Source of the DNA: an uncultured Eubacteriales bacterium
Lineage (GTDB): Bacteria > Bacillota > Clostridia > Oscillospirales > CAG-272
Direction of reading: 5' to 3'
Assembly: GCA_934796165.1 (NCBI GenBank)
Contig: CAKVOU010000003.1
Span: forward strand, 1 to 64,000
DNA: 64,000 nt
A program made the position numbers and the translations under genes. Below are positions 11,246-21,418 of the stretch, one piece after another; positions within the stretch are counted from its first letter, which is position 1; each line of letters starts with the position of its first letter. Under the pieces are notes generated by a model. It was not told where the DNA came from. It was given only the letters and a program-made list of their open reading frames with translations, and did no database searches.

Positions 11246-12430
11246 TCACTTCAAGGATACCATTTCGCCTGCGGCGACGGTACCGTTTTCCGGAATCTCC
11301 ATTCCGGCTCCGATGACTGTGATCTTTGATTCGTCCGCGTCGGGAGAACCGATCACGGCGCCCGCACCGACGTGCACGCCGGAATCCACAATGCTGTAAG
11401 ACACCTCGGCTCCCGCCCCGATGACGGTTCCGCTCATAATAACGCTGTCATGTACCTTCGCGCCGGGCATGACCCGGACGCCCGTGCCGAGCACACTGTG
11501 CTTCACCTCGCCGAAAATCTCACACCCCTCGGTGATGGACGCGTCGGACACGACAGCACCGTCCGCCACAAACTGCGGGGCGTATGCCTCATGGCGGGAA
11601 AACACTCTCCAGGTCTCGTCGCTGAGATTGAATGCCGGCGGATCGCCGAGCAGATCCATATTTGCTTCCCAAAGGGAGGAAATGGTCCCGACGTCCTTCC
11701 AGTACCCTTCGAAGGGATATGCGTACATTTTTTCACCCGCGGCGAGCATGGCGGGAATGATATTCTTGCCGAAATCGTTCGCGGACTTTGGATCGGCGGC
11801 ATCCACCGTCAGATAATCCGCGAGTTTCTTCTTGTTGAAGATGTAGATGCCCATCGACGCCTTGGTACTGTCGGGGTTCTTGGGCTTCTCCGAAAACTTA
11901 TAGATCGAATTGTCTTCGTTGGTGCTCATAATACCGAACCGGCTCGCTTCCTCCAGCGGCACGTCGATGACTGCGATGGTGCAGTCCGCGCCCATTTTTT
12001 TATGGTAATCCAGCATCTTGGAATAGTCCATCTTATAGATGTGGTCGCCGGACAGGATCAGCACATAATCCGCGTCATAGCGGTCGATGAACGCAAGGTT
12101 CTGGTAGATCGCGTTTGCGGTTCCCTTGTACCAGTCCGCGCCGTGCTTGCCCTGATACGGCGGCAGGATGGTCACCCCGCCGAAGGCACGGTCAAGGTCC
12201 CACGGAAGCCCGTTCCCGATGTATTCGTTCAGAACAAGGGGCTGATACTGCGTCAGCACGCCGACGGTATCGAGACCCGAATTGATGCAGTTGGAGAGCG
12301 TGAAATCAATGATGCGGTACTTTCCGCCGAAAGATACCGCCGGCTTTGCCGTCGTGGTGGTCAGCGCATACAGGCGACTGCCCTGCCCCCCGGCAAGCAG
12401 CATGGCAACACATTCTTTTTTCTTGAACAT
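11246..12430 (-). CDS. glgC: Glucose-1-phosphate adenylyltransferase, catalytic subunit
   Basis: Makes ADP-glucose from ATP and glucose-1-phosphate, the committed step of glycogen synthesis. The 394 residues carry the catalytic loop [14 protein letters not shown], the substrate segment [15 protein letters not shown], the catalytic-site [13 protein letters not shown], and the C-terminal beta-helix with hexapeptide-like repeats. AGAGGAGGAACAGT precedes the start. A 205-bp gap separates it from glgB; GlgD follows directly. Confidence 0.96.
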   Translation of the reverse strand: MFKKKECVAMLLAGGQGSRLYALTTTTAKPAVSFGGKYRIIDFTLSNCINSGLDTVGVLTQYQPLVLNEYIGNGLPWDLDRAFGGVTILPPYQGKHGADWYKGTANAIYQNLAFIDRYDADYVLILSGDHIYKMDYSKMLDYHKKMGADCTIAVIDVPLEEASRFGIMSTNEDNSIYKFSEKPKNPDSTKASMGIYIFNKKKLADYLTVDAADPKSANDFGKNIIPAMLAAGEKMYAYPFEGYWKDVGTISSLWEANMDLLGDPPAFNLSDETWRVFSRHEAYAPQFVADGAVVSDASITEGCEIFGEVKHSVLGTGVRVMPGAKVHDSVIMSGTVIGAGAEVSYSIVDSGVHVGAGAVIGSPDADESKITVIGAGMEIPENGTVAAGEMVSLK

Positions 12431-12531
12431 ACTGTTCCTCCTCTGACGATCGTCGTTCGGTAATAAAGAAGCGGGAAATGCGCAATAGGATATCGGATTT
12501 TTCCGGTTCTGCTGTTTTTATGGGGATTTCC

Positions 12532-12575
12532 GGAGAATTCCCGTCCATCGGGCTTCACCCGGAGCGGGAATCTCC
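12532..12575 (-). other. Inverted repeat inside the glycogen operon, between glgB and glgC
   Basis: GGAGAATTCCCG (12532-12543) pairs with CGGGAATCTCC (12565-12575) with a one-base bulge. No T run follows on the minus strand. It could be an mRNA-processing or stability hairpin that sets glgB and glgCD levels apart; this is inference. Confidence 0.4.
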
Positions 12576-12635
12576 CGTTAAGAATGATTTCTGTCCGCCT
12601 CGGCTGCTCCCGGATCGGGAGCGCACCGCCGCGTC

Positions 12636-14660
12636 TTACTTTATGAGACGCTCGCGCGGATTATTTTGGCGTTTTCCGTTATTCTGCGATTTTTCCGGCA
12701 GGCGTTTGACCCCTGCGCGGTGCGACGGCAGTTTTTTCGTCAGCTTGAAGAAGGTCGCGCCGAGCGGCGGCAGACGCAGGGTCAGAGACTGCTCGAGTCC
12801 GTTCTGCGGGACAGATTCCGAGCGGATCTCACCCGGATTGACCACGCCGGAACCGCCGAAACGCTCATCATCCGAATTGAAGACCTCGCAATAAATACCG
12901 GACACGGGAACGCCGATACGGAATTCCTCTCTGACGATCGGCGTGAAATTCAGAAGGACAATGATCTCGTTGCCGTCGCGGTCAATGCGGCGGTAGGAGA
13001 GCACGCTCTCGTCGCGGTTGTCGGGATCGATCCAGCGGAAGCCGTCCCACGAATCGTCGCACTGCCAGAGCGCGGAATTTTTCAGATAAAACTGATTGAG
13101 TTCGGCAAAATACCGCTGGAGCTTCGCGTGCGACTCGTAGTCGAGCAGGAACCATTCGAGCTGATCCTCAAAGTTCCATTCCCGGAACTGCCCGATCTCG
13201 CCGCCCATGAAGGTCAGCTTCTTGCCGGGGTGAGTCATCTGGTAGGCACCGAACACGCGGGCGCCCGCAAACTTGCGCCAGTAATCGCCCGGCATTTTAT
13301 CAAGGAAGGACTTTTTGCCGTGCACCACCTCGTCATGGGAGATGGGCAGCACATACTTCTCGCTGAACGCGTAGGTCATGGAGAAGGTCACGCGGTTGTG
13401 GTCGTATTTGCGGAAGAGCGGATCCTCCGCGGCATACGCAAGCGTGTCGTTCATCCAGCCCATATTCCATTTGAGCGAGAACCCGAGTCCGTCCACGCCC
13501 CAGTTGGTGACGTTCGGCCAAGCGGTGGATTCCTCCGCGATCATGAGTACGTCGGGAAATTCCTTTCCCATGCAGGAATTGAGCTTGCAGAAGAAGGACA
13601 TGGCTTCAAGGCACCTGTGGTCGCCGTACACGTTGGGCACCCACTCGCCGGGCTTCTTGTCGTAATCGAGATAAAGCATCGACGCGACCGCGTCCACGCG
13701 CAAGCCGTCGGCGTGGAACTGTTCCGCCCAATACACGGCGTTGGACACGAGGAAGCTCTCCACCTCGTTGCGTCCCACGTCAAAGCGGCGGGTTCCCCAT
13801 CCCGCATTCTCCATGCGGTCGGCACCCTGATATTCATATAGCGGTCCCCCGTCGAATTCATACAGCCCGTGCGCGTCCTTGGGGAAATGCGCCGGCACCC
13901 AGTCAAGGATCACACCGACCCCCGCCTCGTGCATGGCATTGACAAAATAACGGAAATCGTCCGGCGTGCCGAACCGCGCGGTCGGGGCGTAATAACCGCA
14001 CACCTGATAGCCCCACGAGCCGTCAAACGGATACTCCATCACGGGCATCAGCTCCACATGGGTATACCCCATCTGCTTGACGTAGGGCGCAAGCTCCTCC
14101 GCGGTCTCGCGGTAGGAAAAATAGCTTCCGTCCTCATGCCGCCGCCAGGAACCGAGGTGTACCTCGTAAATATTCATCGGCTGGTCGTACATCCGCTCGC
14201 CCATGGTCTTTTTGCGGTACGCCATCCAGCCGTCATCCTGCCAACGGAACGCAGAAGGGTCGGTGAGTACCGACGCGGTCGCGGGCGGGCACTCCATGGA
14301 GGCACCGTAGGGATCCGCCTTGAATAGCACGCGGTCTCCCGCCGCAATGCGGTATTTGTACTTCTGCCCCGCCCGGGCGCGGTCAGAGGGAATCTTTGCT
14401 TCCCACACGCCGCCCGCCGTCACGCGGGTCATTCCGTCGGAATCGCTCCAATCGTTGAAATCGCCCGAAACGCTGACGCTGTCGGCATTCGGCGCCCACA
14501 CGCGGAACACATATCCGTCCTCCGTGCGGTGCGCACCGAGGTATTCATAAGCGCGGTAATTGGTGCCCTCGTGGAAAAGATAGGGCGCCATGTCGCCGGT
14601 CCCCGATACCGTTTCCGTGCCGTTTTTGACGATTGGATTGACAGCTTTGCGATCAGCCAT
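12636..14660 (-). CDS. glgB: 1,4-alpha-glucan branching enzyme
   Basis: Forms alpha-1,6 branches in glycogen (GH13, CBM48). Residues from about 45 to 140 form the CBM48 beta domain (YVFRVWAPNADSVSVSGDFN). Catalytic regions: DWVPAHFPKD, GLRVDAVASMLYLDY (nucleophile Asp), MIAEESTAWP (acid/base Glu) and LPISHDEVVHGKKS. At 674 residues it is the common short branching enzyme. It is the promoter-proximal gene of the operon; AGGAG lies nine bases before the start. Confidence 0.96.
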   Translation of the reverse strand: MADRKAVNPIVKNGTETVSGTGDMAPYLFHEGTNYRAYEYLGAHRTEDGYVFRVWAPNADSVSVSGDFNDWSDSDGMTRVTAGGVWEAKIPSDRARAGQKYKYRIAAGDRVLFKADPYGASMECPPATASVLTDPSAFRWQDDGWMAYRKKTMGERMYDQPMNIYEVHLGSWRRHEDGSYFSYRETAEELAPYVKQMGYTHVELMPVMEYPFDGSWGYQVCGYYAPTARFGTPDDFRYFVNAMHEAGVGVILDWVPAHFPKDAHGLYEFDGGPLYEYQGADRMENAGWGTRRFDVGRNEVESFLVSNAVYWAEQFHADGLRVDAVASMLYLDYDKKPGEWVPNVYGDHRCLEAMSFFCKLNSCMGKEFPDVLMIAEESTAWPNVTNWGVDGLGFSLKWNMGWMNDTLAYAAEDPLFRKYDHNRVTFSMTYAFSEKYVLPISHDEVVHGKKSFLDKMPGDYWRKFAGARVFGAYQMTHPGKKLTFMGGEIGQFREWNFEDQLEWFLLDYESHAKLQRYFAELNQFYLKNSALWQCDDSWDGFRWIDPDNRDESVLSYRRIDRDGNEIIVLLNFTPIVREEFRIGVPVSGIYCEVFNSDDERFGGSGVVNPGEIRSESVPQNGLEQSLTLRLPPLGATFFKLTKKLPSHRAGVKRLPEKSQNNGKRQNNPRERLIK

Positions 14661-14741
14661 GCGGTGCGACTCCTTTCGGTTACCTGTCCCCCGGAGTCCC
14701 TCCCGGGATCCGCGGGCAACTTTACTGTTTATTCAAGATAT

Positions 14742-14770
14742 ATTATAACATATTCCGATTATAGCGTCAA
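14742..14770 (-). promoter_or_regulatory. Promoter of the glycogen operon
   Basis: On the minus strand TTGACG (14765-14770), a 17-bp spacer and TATAAT (14742-14747). It would start a transcript about 75 bases upstream of glgB. No second promoter as good was seen inside the operon. Confidence 0.8.
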
Positions 14771-14857
14771 TTCATTTTTGAGCATTTTATGAATTTTTTA
14801 CTTTCGTCCGCCTCCCGGCGCACACTGTCACACCCCTGTCATATTTACATCAAATGC

Positions 14858-14887
14858 TTGACACGAAAGTCTGTTATGATGTAAAAT
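14858..14887 (+). promoter_or_regulatory. Promoter of the Gld-like ABC transporter operon
   Basis: TTGACA (14858-14863), 18-bp spacer, TAAAAT (14882-14887), 43 bp before the TTG start of the ATPase gene. It is divergent from the glycogen promoter. Confidence 0.65.
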
Positions 14888-14930
14888 AGATGTAATTAAC
14901 TTCAAATCCATTCGAACGGAGGAATCTGTT

Positions 14931-15953
14931 TTGATCGAAGTCACAGGACTTACCAAGGTCTACGGGGATAACTGTGCCGTGGATCATGTGAGCTTCCGCA
15001 TCGCAAACGGGCACATTTACGGTCTGCTCGGGCGCAACGGTGCGGGAAAAACCACGACCATGAATATGATGACCGGCTGTCTCACGCCCACCGCAGGCAC
15101 CGTCCGGATCAACGGATACGATATGTGGGAGCAGCCGAAGAAAGCCAAAAAGTGCATCGGATACCTGCCGGAAACTCCCCCGCTCTACGAGGACATGACC
15201 CCGGAGGAATACCTTGCATTTGTCGCCGAGGCAAAGGGCGTGCGCGGCACCGAGATCGCAAGGCAGGTACGGGCGGCGATGGAGGAAACGGGGCTATTGC
15301 AGTTCCGCGACCGTCTCATCCGCAAGCTGTCCAAGGGATACCGGCAAAGAGTCGGCATCGCCATGACCATGCTCGGAAATCCCGATATCATCATTCTCGA
15401 CGAGCCGACCGTGGGGCTTGACCCGAAACAGATCGTGGAGATCAGGGAGCTGATCCGCCGTCTCGGAAAAACCAAGACCGTGATCCTCTCCAGCCACATT
15501 CTCTCCGAGATCAGCGAACTGTGCGACGAGGTTCTGATCCTCTCGCGCGGAAAGCTGGTCGCCTACAACACCATCGAGGAGCTGAAAAAGCAGTCCTCGG
15601 CAGGCGGGAACACCCTGCTTGTCACCGTCAAGGGCGACGAGAGGGGCGTGCTCGCCGTCATCCGGAGCGTTGCCGGCGTGCTGACCTGCCGGACCGTTTC
15701 AAAGGACGGAGGGAGCCTCACCGTGGAGGCACGCGCCAGAACCGGCGCCGACCCGAGAGACGACATTTTCTTTGCGCTTGCGGACAAGCGGTACGTCGTG
15801 CTTTCGACAAAAACGCAGTCGGCGGATCTCGAAGAGGTCTTCCTCTCGCTCACCGGCGACAGTCTGCCGGACAGCCGTACCGCGTTCCCCGGAGAGGACG
15901 CCGCTTCCATCGAAGAACTGACCCGTGAGGAAAAAGGAGGCGACCACGAATGA
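14931..15953 (+). CDS. ABC transporter ATP-binding protein (ABC-2/Gld type)
   Basis: Energises an ABC-2-type exporter. The start codon is TTG at 14931, chosen because GGAGG sits eight bases upstream and the family N terminus (IEVTGLTKVYGD) begins there. Walker A GRNGAGKTT, signature LSKGYRQRVGIAM, Walker B IILDEPTVGLDP and the switch His (SSHIL) are all present. The last 100 residues are a C-terminal extension usual for this subfamily. Its stop overlaps the permease start by four bases. The closest familiar relatives are the GldA/YhiH-type ATPases that pair with GldF and GldG; the substrate is unknown. Confidence 0.92.
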   Translation: MIEVTGLTKVYGDNCAVDHVSFRIANGHIYGLLGRNGAGKTTTMNMMTGCLTPTAGTVRINGYDMWEQPKKAKKCIGYLPETPPLYEDMTPEEYLAFVAEAKGVRGTEIARQVRAAMEETGLLQFRDRLIRKLSKGYRQRVGIAMTMLGNPDIIILDEPTVGLDPKQIVEIRELIRRLGKTKTVILSSHILSEISELCDEVLILSRGKLVAYNTIEELKKQSSAGGNTLLVTVKGDERGVLAVIRSVAGVLTCRTVSKDGGSLTVEARARTGADPRDDIFFALADKRYVVLSTKTQSADLEEVFLSLTGDSLPDSRTAFPGEDAASIEELTREEKGGDHE

Positions 15954-16813
15954 CGACCGTATTCAAGCGGGAATTCCGCGCCTATTTCCAGGGCATGACC
16001 GGATACCTCATCGTCGCGCTTTTCCTCTTGCTTGAGGGCGCGTTTTTAACGGTCATGAACCTCATTCTTGCCAATCCGGCATTTGAATATTCGCTCTGGA
16101 CGCTGTCACCGGCGCTCGTGATTCTGCTCCCCCTGCTTGCCATGCGTTCGGTTGCGGGCGACAGACGGGGACACACCGACCAGCTGCTTGCGTCCCTGCC
16201 CCTTTCCGCCACCGAGATCGTACTCGGCAAGTATCTTGCGACGCTCGCGGTCTTTGCCATTCCGGTCGTATTCAGCGGGCTGTACGCGCTGTTGCTTCTG
16301 TGCTTCGGCTCGGTCAACCTGCTCTCCGCATACGCCTCCCTCTTTGCATTTTTACTGCTCGGCGCGGCACTGCTTGCGCTCTGCACCTTCCTGTCGTCGC
16401 TCTGCCGCAATCAGGCGATCGCGGCGGTCTGCGGTATTGTCGCCCTCGCGGTGCTCTATCTCTTCAACCTGCTTGCCGACGTTTTGCCGGCAACCGCGGT
16501 CGTATCCTTTATTGTCGTCATTGTGCTGGTCGTGCTGGTTGCGGTCCTGGCGGGACTTTTCAGCCGTAACCTGCTCCCTGCCGTCATTGCCGGAGCCTGC
16601 GGAATCCTGCCCACGGTGCTTCTGTTCGTGTTCCGGCAGGAGCTGTTCCCGAACCTCTCCCGGCATCTGCTCGAATACATTTCCCCCTTCAACTGGTTCA
16701 ACCGCTTCAGCCAGTATCTGCTCTTTGACTTGAAGGGCATCATTTACCTCATCAGCTTTACGGCACTGTTCCTCTTTCTGACGGTGATCTCCGTCAGGCA
16801 GAAACGGGCGTAA
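15950..16813 (+). CDS. ABC-2 type permease (GldF-like)
   Basis: A 287-residue integral membrane protein with six hydrophobic segments. It has the ABC-2 pattern: an early TM pair (YLIVALFLLLEGAFL), the VAGDRRGHTDQLLASLPLS cytoplasmic loop that contacts the ATPase, and four later helices. In GldA/GldF/GldG systems of Bacteroidetes the permease forms part of a gliding complex, but in clostridia no gliding is known and the cargo is unassigned. Translational coupling to the ATPase (ATGA) supports a stoichiometric complex. Confidence 0.88.
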   Translation: MTTVFKREFRAYFQGMTGYLIVALFLLLEGAFLTVMNLILANPAFEYSLWTLSPALVILLPLLAMRSVAGDRRGHTDQLLASLPLSATEIVLGKYLATLAVFAIPVVFSGLYALLLLCFGSVNLLSAYASLFAFLLLGAALLALCTFLSSLCRNQAIAAVCGIVALAVLYLFNLLADVLPATAVVSFIVVIVLVVLVAVLAGLFSRNLLPAVIAGACGILPTVLLFVFRQELFPNLSRHLLEYISPFNWFNRFSQYLLFDLKGIIYLISFTALFLFLTVISVRQKRA

Positions 16814-16828
16814 GAAAGGAGTCGGAAC

Positions 16829-19024
16829 ATGAACCTCAAAAAAACATCGGAAAAACTGATGAGCACCCGTTCCGGCGCCACCGCCGTCGCACTGGTCCTG
16901 CTTGCCGTTCTCATTCTCCTGAATCTGCTCGTTGCGCTCCTGCCGTATTCCGTGACCGAGGGAGATCTCTCCGGCGTCGGAATGTATGCGCTCTCCGGCG
17001 CCTCCAAGACGTTTCTCGGCAAGCTCGACGAAGACGTCACCATCTACTGCCTGACCCAGAACGGCGATGAGAGCACCCAGCTCTCCACCCTCTTCTCCCG
17101 CTACACAAAAGCGTCGAAGCACATAAAAATCAGATATGTAGATGCCGCAAACGATGAAGCATTCTGCAAAAAATACGGTCTGACCGCCTCAACCTACACG
17201 GACACCTCCAAGAATTCCAGCATGGTCATCGAGAGCGCGCGCCGCTACACCTACCTGGACTACTCCACCCTGCTCTACTATTACAGCGAGGCGTCGGGAC
17301 GCATCAGCCTCGCGGAGTACTCCTATATGTCCTCGGTCTATTCCAGTCTTGTCTCCAATGCACAGAGTCAGGGGAAGACCGCCGCCTATGCGGGGGAAGC
17401 CTTCAAGGCGCAATACGGCTACGATTTCGGCGCGCTCCGGCAGTATTACGATGCGGACAGCAAGATCACCAACGCCATTGAATATGTGACAAGAGAGGAT
17501 CTGTCCTACACGCTGACGCTCTCGGAGGATACGCAAAAATTCCTTTCCGGCATTGAGATCCCGGTCACAGTCTCCTGCATCTGGTCCGGTGACAGGAGCG
17601 AATGCAAGATCGCCGGGGTCCTTGACCAGTACGCAGCGGCAAACCGCAACATTACCGTCCGGTATATTGACCCGTCGCTCGCGGAAAACGCCGCGTTCAT
17701 TGAAAAGCACTTCACCGCCACGCCGGATTCCATGACCGTGGTCGTGGAAAGCGACCGCCGGAGCACCGTAATCAAGTGGTCGGATGTCGTCCGGTATCAC
17801 CATGCAAAGCTCGGTACCATGACCTCCTCCCAGTACGCCTCGATCCTTGCCACGGAGAATCAGTTGTACTCCCGCTTCGGCGGACAGGTTCCATATGGTT
17901 ATTGCTACTCCTATGTTTTAAATTCAAATGATTCCTCAAAATTCCAACCCTTCAACGTCACCTCCGTCACCTCCTATTTCGACGGAGAGGAGGCGTACAC
18001 CGAGGCAATCGACTACGTGATTCAGGAAACCATCCCCCACGCATATATTGTGGCAGGCGACCTCGGCACGCCGCTTTCCGAAAAGCTGACCGGTTTTTTC
18101 ACCGACTCGGCAACGGATTATGAGGTTCTGGAAAACGGTATCCCCGGAACGATTCCGGACAATGCCGCATCCCTCATTCTGTACGCTCCCAAGCGCGACC
18201 TGACCGACGCGGAGGCGCAGACCCTGACCGATTATCTGAAAAACGGCGGTCACCTGCTCCTTTTCACCAACTCCGCGAATACCGCATATGAAAAACTCAT
18301 GGGCGTGCTTTCTGCCTACGGCGTTACCGCGGGTGCGGAGATCGTCAGGGACGGGGCATCCGGCTCGTATGAAAAATCGGAAGAGCACCTGCTCCCGACC
18401 GTCAATTCCTCGCACAGCATCAACTATTACCCGAACCTTGCCGGTTACCGCGTGGATATGCCCATGACGCATCTCCTCCGGGTCGCGGAAAAAGACAGGC
18501 TTCCGGATAAGGTCACGGTGACAGAGCTTCTGAATACCTCGAAGGAAGGGTACATTTCCATTGAAAAACCCAACGAGGACGGCTCCACCGTAACCGATCG
18601 GGAAACGGCTTCCTTCCCGCTCGCCGTGGAGATCAAGAACTCCGAAACGGGGGCGAACATCGTCTGGTATGCGTCCACGGAAATGCTCTCCGACGACCTG
18701 ATCCTGACCGCCGACGAAGAAAAAGCCGCCAACGAAAGCAAGGCGGAGGACGCCAAGCTGTGCGGCAACAAGTATTACATTGCGCTCGCTGTCTCCTACC
18801 TCGGGCGGGAATTCACCCCGACGCACAAGAAGACGGAGCCGGTCTCCGCGGATACCATTGACGCCCTGCGTTACAACATCCCCGCCATTCCGGTCGCACT
18901 GGAGTATCTGAACATCAATTCGTATCTTCCCGTTATTCTGATCGGCGTCCTGCTTGTACTGATTCTCCCGGCAGGCATCATTGTCCTCGGGTGCGTCAAC
19001 CGCAGCCGGCGCAGAAAGGCTTGA
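16829..19024 (+). CDS. GldG-like ABC-associated extracytoplasmic protein
   Basis: A 731-residue protein with one N-terminal TM helix (about residues 17-38), a long external region and a C-terminal TM (about 702-725). The exterior holds the ABC-type uncharacterised domain (GldG/IFT52-like), visible in the segment around APKRDLTDAEAQTLTDYLKN followed by GGHLLLFTN. It sits 15 bp after the permease with AAAGGAG upstream of its ATG. The likely role is a periplasm-side accessory of the exporter; this follows from gene order and fold, not from known cargo. Confidence 0.82.
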   Translation: MNLKKTSEKLMSTRSGATAVALVLLAVLILLNLLVALLPYSVTEGDLSGVGMYALSGASKTFLGKLDEDVTIYCLTQNGDESTQLSTLFSRYTKASKHIKIRYVDAANDEAFCKKYGLTASTYTDTSKNSSMVIESARRYTYLDYSTLLYYYSEASGRISLAEYSYMSSVYSSLVSNAQSQGKTAAYAGEAFKAQYGYDFGALRQYYDADSKITNAIEYVTREDLSYTLTLSEDTQKFLSGIEIPVTVSCIWSGDRSECKIAGVLDQYAAANRNITVRYIDPSLAENAAFIEKHFTATPDSMTVVVESDRRSTVIKWSDVVRYHHAKLGTMTSSQYASILATENQLYSRFGGQVPYGYCYSYVLNSNDSSKFQPFNVTSVTSYFDGEEAYTEAIDYVIQETIPHAYIVAGDLGTPLSEKLTGFFTDSATDYEVLENGIPGTIPDNAASLILYAPKRDLTDAEAQTLTDYLKNGGHLLLFTNSANTAYEKLMGVLSAYGVTAGAEIVRDGASGSYEKSEEHLLPTVNSSHSINYYPNLAGYRVDMPMTHLLRVAEKDRLPDKVTVTELLNTSKEGYISIEKPNEDGSTVTDRETASFPLAVEIKNSETGANIVWYASTEMLSDDLILTADEEKAANESKAEDAKLCGNKYYIALAVSYLGREFTPTHKKTEPVSADTIDALRYNIPAIPVALEYLNINSYLPVILIGVLLVLILPAGIIVLGCVNRSRRRKA

Positions 19025-19032
19025 GGTGTGAT

Positions 19033-20136
19033 ATGAAAGCTACCGACAAGAAAACATCCGGAACCCGGAAGCCGACGCCCGCCGACGCGGGCAGACAACC
19101 GGGAAAGAAGAACACCACCGTCATCGTCATTGCCGTTGTCATCATTCTGGCAACGCTTCTGACCGTCGCGTTCGTTGTCGCGGCGACAATCAACAAAAAG
19201 CCGTCCGGCGATCGCATTCCCGCGCCGTATACCTATGAGGCGTTTTCGGCAGATCCCGTTTCGGCAACCGCAGTCTCGTGGACGGAAAACGGAAAAACCG
19301 TCTCCCTTTCCTTCCGGGACGGCGCATGGATTTATGCGGATGACCCCGAAATGCCGATCGGCAACGATCAGGTCAAAGCGCTTCTGGTACCGCTCGTGTC
19401 GCTCAAATCCACCAAGCGCTACACGGATACGAACGAGGAGGAGCGTGAAGGCTTCGGATTGAAGGAGCCGGCGCTTTCCGTCACCGTCACCGACGGAGCA
19501 TACGGCACCCGGACGCTGAACTTCGGCAAGTACAGTGCCGCCGCGGGCGGATACTACGCACAGCGTGCGGACGCTCCCGGAACCGTTTACGTGGTAAAAG
19601 AGGACGCGTATAAGGCGTTTTCCGGCACGACCCCGACCGACCTGCTTTACGAGGGGGAATATCCCAACCTGACCGCGGCAACGCTGGACGGCTTTGATCT
19701 GACCGTGGACGGAAATACCTTCCGCTTCCTTTACGATATCCGCGGCATTGAGAAGAACGGGAGTGTTTATTACTGGTTTGTATCCGTGAACGGCGACGCG
19801 AGCAAGCCGGTCGATACGAACGCGGATGATTTGTGCATGCTCATCATCGGAATGGACTACGACAGGCTGCTTTCCTGGCGCGCGGGAGACCTTGCCGCAT
19901 ACGGTGTGGGAGATGACAGCCCCGTCATCACCGTCCACTATACCGAGACCGTCACGGTTTCCACGGAGGACGGCAACCGCTACGAACGGCAGCCGCATTC
20001 GCTCTCACTCCGCTTCGGTAAAACAGGAGAAGACCTTGCGGACTATGTGAACCCCGTCGGCACGTCCCTGCTCTATGAGCTGTCCGCCGGAAATATCCTC
20101 AACGAACTGCTTGCAGTCGCGCGCAAATGCCTATGA
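19033..20136 (+). CDS. DUF4340-like membrane-anchored protein
   Basis: A 367-residue protein with a basic N terminus, one TM helix (about residues 31-53) and an external domain whose pattern matches DUF4340 proteins found beside GldG genes. These typically show repeated beta-rich units; here GAWIYADDPEMPIGNDQVKA and GLKEPALSVTV are typical. It starts 8 bp after the GldG-like stop; an in-frame extension from 18991 would overlap that gene and is not preferred. Fourth and last gene of the exporter operon; a terminator follows. Confidence 0.75.
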   Translation: MKATDKKTSGTRKPTPADAGRQPGKKNTTVIVIAVVIILATLLTVAFVVAATINKKPSGDRIPAPYTYEAFSADPVSATAVSWTENGKTVSLSFRDGAWIYADDPEMPIGNDQVKALLVPLVSLKSTKRYTDTNEEEREGFGLKEPALSVTVTDGAYGTRTLNFGKYSAAAGGYYAQRADAPGTVYVVKEDAYKAFSGTTPTDLLYEGEYPNLTAATLDGFDLTVDGNTFRFLYDIRGIEKNGSVYYWFVSVNGDASKPVDTNADDLCMLIIGMDYDRLLSWRAGDLAAYGVGDDSPVITVHYTETVTVSTEDGNRYERQPHSLSLRFGKTGEDLADYVNPVGTSLLYELSAGNILNELLAVARKCL

Positions 20137-20150
20137 TTCCGAACCCATTC

Positions 20151-20177
20151 GTCCCCGGCAGTGCCGGGGACGTTTTT
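20151..20177 (+). terminator. Terminator of the Gld-like ABC operon
   Basis: GTCCCCGGC (20151-20159) pairs with GCCGGGGAC (20163-20171) around a three-base loop, then a T run. Confidence 0.88.
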
Positions 20178-20210
20178 CGGTCCCCGCCTTCGGCAGTTGC
20201 CGGTCGGTAG

Positions 20211-20239
20211 TTGACAGACCGATTCTTTTTTGCTATAAT
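20211..20239 (+). promoter_or_regulatory. Sigma-A promoter of holB
   Basis: Perfect TTGACA (20211-20216), 17-bp spacer, perfect TATAAT (20234-20239). Confidence 0.92.
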
Positions 20240-20278
20240 GAGAAGATAGAAACAAGGATGCGCAGAAGGAGGAGCTCT

Positions 20279-21286
20279 ATGGAAACAGCATTTCCCGATC
20301 TGACCGGCAACCGGGCGCTCGCCTCGCGTCTTGCGCGTGAAATCCGCTCCGGAAAGCTCTCCCACGCGTACATCCTTGCAGGCCCCGCCGGAAGCGGAAA
20401 ACACACGCTTGCCGTCCGCATTGCCATGGCACTTTCCTGTGAAAACAGAAGCAAGCCGGGAACACCGCTCCCCTGCATGACCTGCCCCTCCTGCCGCAAG
20501 ATCCTGTCCGGGAATTCTCCCGACTACATCCGCGTGGCAAAGGACAAAGGGCGTGCGACACTCGGCGTGGAGGCGATCCGGTTTCTCCGGGAGGACGTAC
20601 TGATCGCGCCCAACGACACCGACACCAAGATCTATGTGATCGAGGACGCGGAAACCATGACCCCGCAGGCACAGAACGCACTGCTCCTGACATTGGAAGA
20701 GCCGCCCCGATATGTACTCTTCCTGTTGCTTGCCACCAACACGGAAAACCTGCTGGAAACTGTCCGCAGCCGCGCGCCGGTGCTCCGCATGGAACCGATC
20801 CCTCCGGGGGACATCCGCGCCTATCTCGACCGCGCGGAAAAAACCTCCGGGATTCCGGAGACGGAAATGTCCGACATCTTAGCGGGAGCCGACGGCAGCA
20901 TCGGACGCGCCCTGGAGCTTCTGCACCCCGAACGTCGCCAACCGCTCGTGGAGGAACGCGGGTTTGTCCGCCGATTTCTCGGCGCCCGGAACGCAGAAGA
21001 GTATCTGAAGCTCATGGCGGACCTCGGGACAAAGCGCGAGGAGGTCCTTCGGTTTCTCTCAGGGCTCGGAGTCGCGGTACGCGACCTGCTTGCCCTGCGC
21101 AAAAGCGACGAACCGACGCTCTGTTTCTTCTACTCCCCCGCCGAGGCGGAAACCATTCCCACGCACAGCGCACAGGAGCTGTCCGCGCTGTACCGCTTTG
21201 TGAACGAGGCGTATGACCGCCTCTCCCGCAACGCCAATCTGCGTCTGACGCTGACCCGGCTCGGCATGGATGCAGGGCTTCTCTGA
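20279..21286 (+). CDS. holB: DNA polymerase III delta-prime subunit
   Basis: Clamp-loader subunit of the replicative polymerase, AAA+ family. The start at 20279 follows GGAGGAG and removes an upstream extension that would include the promoter. Walker A-like GPAGSGKHTL is at about residues 35-44, a four-Cys zinc module (CENR...CMTCPSC) at about 57-70, and the sensor segment LLTLEEPPRYVLFLLLATN follows. The canonical SRC near sensor 1 reads SRA. At 335 residues it fits delta-prime rather than DnaX. The next gene is ricT, the same order as in Bacillus. Confidence 0.9.
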   Translation: METAFPDLTGNRALASRLAREIRSGKLSHAYILAGPAGSGKHTLAVRIAMALSCENRSKPGTPLPCMTCPSCRKILSGNSPDYIRVAKDKGRATLGVEAIRFLREDVLIAPNDTDTKIYVIEDAETMTPQAQNALLLTLEEPPRYVLFLLLATNTENLLETVRSRAPVLRMEPIPPGDIRAYLDRAEKTSGIPETEMSDILAGADGSIGRALELLHPERRQPLVEERGFVRRFLGARNAEEYLKLMADLGTKREEVLRFLSGLGVAVRDLLALRKSDEPTLCFFYSPAEAETIPTHSAQELSALYRFVNEAYDRLSRNANLRLTLTRLGMDAGLL

Positions 21287-21418
21287 CAGATTTCAAAGAC
21301 GGCATGACGGCACGGTCGCCGGATGTGCCGGATCTTTCCCGGTTCCCCGGACAGGGGCAGCGACCGGAATCAGATGCAATGAGACAGAACCGCGCCCGAT
21401 AAGGCGCACGGAGGTTAC

